A DNA stretch of 64,000 bases, from NCBI GenBank assembly GCA_000711775.1, contig ARYC01002624.1, forward strand, positions 1 to 64,000. The letters run 5' to 3'. Within the stretch, counting starts at the first letter, position 1; every line of letters starts with the position of its first letter. The DNA is from Oxytricha trifallax (lineage: Eukaryota; Ciliophora; Spirotrichea; Sporadotrichida; Oxytrichidae). Below, one piece after another: positions 57,884 to 64,000 of the stretch. The notes below the pieces were generated by a model. That model was given only the letters and a program-made list of their open reading frames with translations, did not search any database and was not told where the DNA came from. The position numbers were made by a program, and so were the translations under genes.

Positions 57884-58257
57884 TATTGAAAGAAATACAT
57901 TTGATTTAGGAAAATGAATTAAAATTAAATTAATTAAATATAAAATCATGGCAATTATAAAATCCAAAGTGACTCAAAATTCAAGTCTGAGTCGATTCAA
58001 CGGTAAATACCGCAATTTTAAATAGATTTTTACTATTGGCAATATTCCTGAATCATACTAGGAAGCGAGATATTTTGATTTTAAGATATAAAATAATTTA
58101 CCAATAACAGCCACCGTCTCATTTTTAATGCGCTATCCAGAGAGTATAATATTGTCATGGTTTGGAGACATCTTCCAAAAACATTACTGAAGGTAATTAA
58201 TAATTAATTAATTTTAATTTTAATTCATTTTCCCAAATCGAATGTATTCCTACAATA
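57884..58257. mobile_element. MITE family A, copy 3
   Basis: Ends ATTGAAAGAAATACATTTGA and AATCGAATGTATTCCTACAAT. The interior matches copy 1 (12739-13160) for most of its length, but it lacks a segment of about 50 bp that copy 1 has after TTTTGATTTTAAG. No ORF. Confidence 0.78.
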
Positions 58258-58400
58258 TTTAAGATAAATATTACTTCAACTAAGTGAAAGAACCAGTTGA
58301 ATTCGAAGGAAAGGTTATAAAATAACATAAAATATCTACAAAATTATAAGCAAAAATATTGCAATTTAACATTTTGATTAACCTATAAAGAAATAAAAAA

Positions 58401-59717
58401 ATGAAAATTAATTCCTCTGAGAAAAAGAAAAGAAAAACTTTGCCCTAAGATATCTAATATCAAACCCTTAGTAATAAAATATAACTTGAGCAAGATAGTA
58501 GAGAAGATAGTTGGTAATAAAATTTAGAAAAGCAAAAGTAAAGTAAATTACCACATAGTAGTTATTTGTAAAAATATTTCAAGGAGATCAAAAGTTCTCA
58601 ATTTAATTAAATATGAGGACTAGAGCACATTATATAGAAAAGTAAGGAGTTGTTGCAGAGAAGCATACCTTTTATTGAATTTGTAAAAAACTTAGGTTTT
58701 ATTCTTGAAAAATTAATTAGTAGTTAATTTGAGGAGAAGAATTTAAACTAGATTGACTTAGCACCTGTTGTACTGATCAAGTAGCTTTACAGTTGCAATA
58801 AAATATAATATCATAGGGAGGAAATAATTACTAAACAAGGAGTAGACCTAAGGAAGCAGATTTTGTTCAGTGTTATAAAGTTTTCTACCAATAGAATAGT
58901 AGTTACTCAACCAACGTTATAATTACTAATCAAATTGAGTTAACTAATAACATTTGTAGATTGCCGACTGATAGATATAAAAAACCAAGAACAGTTTAAA
59001 ATTTATGCTTGCATTTCTCAGTGGAATAGGGAAATCATATGATCTGAAACTCAACTAGGAAGACAGTTTATTTCTTGCGAGATATTGAATTATGAGAAAG
59101 TATTTTAATAGTGGTAATTCAAAAATGAAAGACCATGGATTTAATATTGCCTTCATTCATAAACTTTTAAAGAATAAAAGGAATTAATTAAAACAGAAAA
59201 ATAAATTATTCTATATACAAACAAAATAACTAATCATAATATATGCTTCACAAAATTTATGGCTTAAATCAGATCTTTAATAGTCAGAAAATAGACTCCT
59301 CTTAAGAAAGCAAAGAATGTAAAGATAAATGAAACAGTGAATATAGAATTGTAGTTCATGAGAATAGCTTTTAAGACATCAAGAGACATGCTCTCAATTT
59401 ATTACGAAATACTACATAAATAAAAGAAATTAAAACTAATGAAATTAGTGAATTAGAGAAATTAAATAAAAGAGATTAAAATTAAATTGGAGATCTCTAA
59501 TATATAAAACATTCTCAAATAAAGGTAATCATTAATACTTACTCTCAATTTTATATCAAATAGGGACCCACCTTAAAGATGGGAATAGACATTCTTTTTT
59601 TTAATAATTTTTCTATCTTTTTTTTCCTATTATTTTTCCAAAAACCTATTTGGGCCGTTTATGAAAATTTTTTACATCAGAAATGTAGGCATTCGGGGAC
59701 CGACTGAAAGGTTTTGA
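58401..59717 (+). CDS. Long ORF with two internal TGA codons, product unrecognised
   Basis: ATG 58401 opens MKINSSEKKKRKTLPQDI. One frame of 438 codons to TGA 59715-59717, interrupted only by TGA at 58614 and 59040. Blocks: LEHIIQKSKELLQRSIPFIE, FVKNLGFILEKLISSQFEEK, IDLAPVVLIKQLYSCNK, VDLRKQILFSVIKFSTNRI, QLLIKLSQLITFVDCRLID, and after the second TGA LGRQFISCEILNYEKVF. The predicted fold is all-helical. The last third is less convincing and the true end may be earlier. The length is not decisive at this base composition; consistent amphipathic helices across both TGAs are the only further support. Confidence 0.35.
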
Positions 59718-60039
59718 TTACCAAAAATTTTATTTCTTGCTCCATTAGTCCACTGTTCTTGCCCCCTTTGTTGCTCGCTTCGCTCATAATTGATAGTAAG
59801 TATTAATAACTAATGAAATTATTTAATAATTTATTCAGAAAAACCTATAAAAGTAAGGAAAAATAAAGGACAATTTGCAAAGAAAAATGAAGCCCCAGAT
59901 AAAATAGTGAACTATGGTAGTGTCACTATATGAATATTCAAAATGCGCTGATGTACCATTACTATGAAAAGATTAATGTTGGAGGAGACCCCTCAAGATT
60001 TCTCAAATAAATAAAGTAGAATTTACCAGTTGACACGGA

Positions 60040-60475
60040 AATTTATATTTAAATATAGATTATTTCTAAGATGATCTGGTTTGATCAGAGGATAACAAAA
60101 ACTTGGAGGACATGAATATTTATAACCCGTGAAATGACTACTTGGAATAGGTTATAATTTAAAACTAAATTAGGACTGCAATTCAACAAAAATAATCTAG
60201 AAAATAAGTGGGAATAACAATTTGAGCAGTAATTTGAGAGTTACTAACGTAATCCCAACAGTCCGATCTAGCTTAAATAAAATAGTTTGTAAAGGTTATT
60301 GTTCAATAATGATACAACGAATCAACCAAAAAAGAGATAGGGTTAATAATAATCAGTTACATAGAAAAGTTAACGAAAATAAGATTAAACTAAAAGATGC
60401 AACCGAAAATGCCGGAGTTAATTACAAGTGAAGATTTGTGATAGTAAATCAAGTAGAAAATTTGGGGAGAAAAAA
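60040..60475 (+). CDS. Possible Q/N-rich ORF
   Basis: Reads TTWNRLQFKTKLGLQFNKNN, LENKWEQQFEQQFESYQRNP and, further on, GEKKLRIE before TGA at about 60471. It is Gln-rich because TAA/TAG are frequent, and an alternative frame (60222-60431) is equally open. Weak. Confidence 0.2.
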
Positions 60476-60479
60476 TTAA

Positions 60480-63400
60480 GAATTGAATGAACGCGAATCT
60501 CATTATACTGTACCTTTTAATTTAGTAACTTTCAATATTTACAGTTCATTTTATGCAAAGTAATTTTTTTTGGGTATTTTAAATAACAAAAGTTACTAAC
60601 TAAAACAATATATTTCTAAATTTATTTTAATATATCAATAATGTTTTTTATCATAAATATAATCGATTTAAATGTTTAATATATTGCAAGTGACAGTCAC
60701 TATAATTCTAATAAGAGTCAAAATTATTTATTAAAGATAATAAATATTTCTTAAAATTAAGTTGCACATGCAATGTTATTGCAATAAAATATGATAAATA
60801 GTAACTTTTATCGCTAATATTATATTATACCTAAATTAAAAATAATGAAATTAAAATATTATGATTATACATAATTTCTTTAATAAATTGCAAAAATATT
60901 ATATAATCTTTATTAAATATATAATTTATCAATAATTATTATTGATTTAACGGCGAGGTCATGATAAAGAATTTTAAACAATCTTTTCTATTAAACTAAT
61001 TAATATGGTAAAGCCAAATTTATATACACTTTGATAGATGTAATTCTTAAGTATATAATAGACGCATTTTTATTAAAAAAATAATACAAAAGAAAATTAT
61101 ATGGAAAGACATAATGATGAATAGTTACAAATATAAAAATAAATAATAATGTTTAAAGTATTTGTAATCGTTAATTAAATAATTAACTAAATAACATATA
61201 TAATAGTTATTAAAAAAAGATAATATTAAATACTGAATAACTTTCAAAATATTAACATCCCTTAAATAAATTTGGTAGAAAATAATAGAAGGAAAAAACT
61301 TAATCCCTTTGAATTGAAAAAAATGGGATTAAAGGTACCAAAATCAATATGAAAATTGTTTATGGGGTACCAGATTTTTGTTATTTATAATATTTAAAAA
61401 TTACCGAAATCTTTTGATTAAGAAGAGGTTGCTTTAAATAATTAATAAATAAAAGTTATCACTTATTCTTTCTTTAAGCATTTCACTGATATTTTTCATG
61501 TTTTACATAGAAAAAAACAATAATTACACCAGAATTATAAAATAAACATGAATAAACAACCAAATATTTATAAAAACCATCTGTTCAAAAACCTCCTTTT
61601 CATTCATTGATTTGTAAAAAAAGAAAACAATGTTCATAAATATAATAGTATTAATAATTAAATCACAACGATATCTTTTTGACTACAAATTATGCTTAAC
61701 AAAGCATTTATAATACTCAATCACTTTATGGCTATTTATTTGTATCTTTAAATCTGATCCATCATTTTCTGACATATCAGTACAATGATTAATTTATTCT
61801 AACAATTTTTACATTTTTTCTACTTTAATACACAATGTGTCTTTAATTGTCGAGGAAGCTTCTATTCTAGTGTAAATTTTCTCAATAATTTGTTTATTCT
61901 TTTCCCTTTTTCTGAATTTCAGCACCAATCTTTGAAAATTTAGAAGTTATTATATTCTTTAACATCAAATTGAGTTTAATCATTGAAGGGTTAATAAAAA
62001 ATTTATATATGCTTTTGGGGGGGAAGTTTCCTGGACTCGAGGAAGTTTCCTGCACTTTGTTTTGTTTATGTAAAAATTATTAAATTTTACTTAAATTGAA
62101 AAATTTAACATTTTTATGACCCATTAAGTATTTAAAGTATATTGTTCATCATTGAAGTAGTTCAAGATAATATAGTCAAACATTATATAGGAATGGAAAG
62201 ACAAGTTTTACAATTTAATTAATATTTGGAATTATTATAGTACAGCAGTATAATGGTTAAGAGACAGAACCTACATATATTAGATGATAAATTTCAAAGA
62301 TTTTTGGAATCTGAAGTGGGATATTGACTATTTATTAATAAATTAACTATAATTATCACAATAAAATAAGTTTAAAAGTTGATTGATATTTGTGATAATG
62401 ATTAATTTAATAAAAAATTAAAAAAAGTGCAGTAAACTTCCCTAAAAATCTTTTATCATAAACCAGTGCAATTAACTCCCCCCCCATGCTTTTTTTAATA
62501 ATTACAGTTCGGAAATCATTGATTGTAATTTCCCATTAAGTTTTTTATCTTTATAATTTTTATTTTTAAATTTTACTTAAGTATCAAAGTTACCTTATAA
62601 TATTAAATAGACAGAATAATAGTAGATTAAATGATTCTATTGGATAAAAAAATAATTCCTATAGAATCTTATTAACTTTAATGAGGTTTTGGGATTTAAG
62701 TCGTAAGGTTTTGGTAAACATAAATCTTAGTAGTGTTTCAAGCCGACTTTGAATTTCTTTTAAGTGAAAAATATATATACCAATATACTGCTATTTTTTT
62801 AGTTTTTAACCTTGAATGACTCTTAACATATATTTGAGAAGATTATTCTATGACTTAGAGGTTATAATTTTTATTTATTTGTAAAGATTTTGGGGTTCAT
62901 AGTTCTTAATTAGGATGAATTAGGGCATATTAAATCATAAACTTGAAGAAATTTATAATCAAAGTAAATTCTATAAAACAGTATATGCAATTGTTTTAAA
63001 ATATCAATTATTTATGGATAAATGAAAGTTTTGAAGTTAGTAAGGTGGCAATATATAATGAGTATTAAGTCATGCTAACTCAGTTCAAATTTTATTATCG
63101 ATCATGAATTTTTGAAATAAAAAGATTATTTAAATTATTTATAACAGAATATATATTCAGTTTTGTAAGTTAAAAATGGGACTGCTAGCTATTGCACTTA
63201 AAAATCAAATTTATGTAAGTTAAATTCACATTTTTAACTATAACTTGATAATTATCGTTTTCTTTATTTACTTTACTTAAAATACTCAACTTAGTCTTTC
63301 AATATAGTTAAGAAAGAATAAAAAGTTATCTCAATTAAATATTAGTCGAGACTATTAGAGTAGAGTAAATAAAGATAGAGAAAAGAGTGAATTTTAAGAT

Positions 63401-64000
63401 TCTACATATTATTCATGAATACTACAAGTATCACTAAAAACAGTAATTATTTTTTACTCCACAAAAGTAGAACTCATTTGGGAAAGCAAAATATAATTTA
63501 TATACTCATAATATTAAATAATTGCAGTTAGTAAATAATGCATAAGATTTTTAAGAACTCAAACATTTTTTCGCACATTTATGTATATACTTAAGTTTAT
63601 ATTATAATTTATCAAAATAATGACTGATACTTTTTGATTTGTTTAAATAATTTCCTAATCTTTTGTATTTTATCAATAATGTATAAAAGTAAAGAATAAC
63701 TAAAAGGAAACAAAAATTTTGACATATATAAGATTCTCATATAAAAACTGAAAAATTATTCCAGTACTTAATGGCCATGTAATTAACTAGATAAGAGCCA
63801 AAAAAAATTTGACTTTATTTATGATTTAAATATTTGAGGATTTTAAATTAAAAATGAAAAAGTTGGTTTTATCTCTTACATGACTTACCAAAAATGTAAA
63901 GCTTCTGTCAAATAGGAAATGTAAGTGCAGGTTAAGGCACGGGTTGGTAAATCCATTATACCTTAGTACTTCCAAAAGTTTAAATTGAAGAGTTTATTGA
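60480..64000. other. AT-rich stretch without a recognisable gene
   Basis: Includes GGGGGGGAAGTTTCCTG at 62017-62033 followed by a repeated GGAAGTTTCCTG, and AACTTCC / CTCCCCCCCC words at about 62433 and 62474 that mirror it about 450 bp away (see findings). GGTACCA words occur at 61337 and 61367. No coding block could be supported. Confidence 0.4.

Overview
The window reads as germline (micronuclear) DNA of a ciliate, most likely a hypotrich/spirotrich such as Oxytricha or Stylonychia. Three things point there. (1) The DNA is about three-quarters A+T, with coding islands that only read through if TAA and TAG mean glutamine. (2) A 5.2 kb transposon (20396-25577) has ends made of C4A4 telomere repeats and carries three genes in TBE order: zinc finger-kinase, 22 kDa protein and DDE transposase. 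(3) Mobile elements, foldback elements and decayed genes fill most of the window, as expected of DNA removed from the macronucleus. Ordinary open-frame length is weak evidence here, because TGA is the only likely stop and frames of 150-230 codons arise by chance. I therefore relied on recognisable motifs, paired copies within the window, and short GT-AG introns that restore frame.

Layout. 1-1.3 kb: broken, unrecognised gene on the minus strand. 3.2-3.6 kb: fragment of an unrecognised family that recurs at 33.6-36.8 kb. 7.5-12.5 kb: decayed LINE (endonuclease entry plus reverse transcriptase, minus strand) split by a 1.5 kb inverted-repeat element with its own coding core. 14.6-15.3 kb: lysozyme-like (GH25) fragment. 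15.6-17.4 kb: MT-A70-type methyltransferase gene. 18.0-19.1 kb: less AT-rich stretch with hairpins. 19.8-20.4 kb: two exon-like segments, the second abutting the TBE. 20.4-25.6 kb: TBE, holding a nested 1.1 kb element and a 94 bp palindrome. 25.6-30.2 kb: a second, older TBE-like gene set in the opposite orientation, with a 775 bp foldback element inserted in it. 31.0-31.2 kb: compact run of hairpins. 33.6-36.8 kb: decayed gene split by a 628 bp palindrome. 37-41 kb: small ORF, transposase fragment, palindrome and zinc-finger ORF. 41.6 and 48.6-49.4 kb: two further MT-A70 family pieces. 46.3-47.0 kb: open, unrecognised coding frame. 51.5-53.7 kb: the standout, a 2.2 kb element with near-identical 351 bp inverted repeats, 8 bp iterons and one intact gene encoding an SF3-type Rep helicase. 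54-64 kb: low-confidence ORFs, a third copy of a small MITE family, and empty AT-rich DNA.

Functional themes. Mobile-element genes dominate: Tc1/IS630-like DDE transposases, TBE kinases and 22 kDa proteins, a LINE reverse transcriptase and an SF3 helicase. The host-like genes that can be named are three MT-A70 adenine-methyltransferase relatives; the two whose catalytic segment is visible lack DPPW, as does MTA9-type partner subunits in ciliates. In-frame TGA codons recur in otherwise good coding frames; decay and TGA-as-tryptophan are weighed in the findings.
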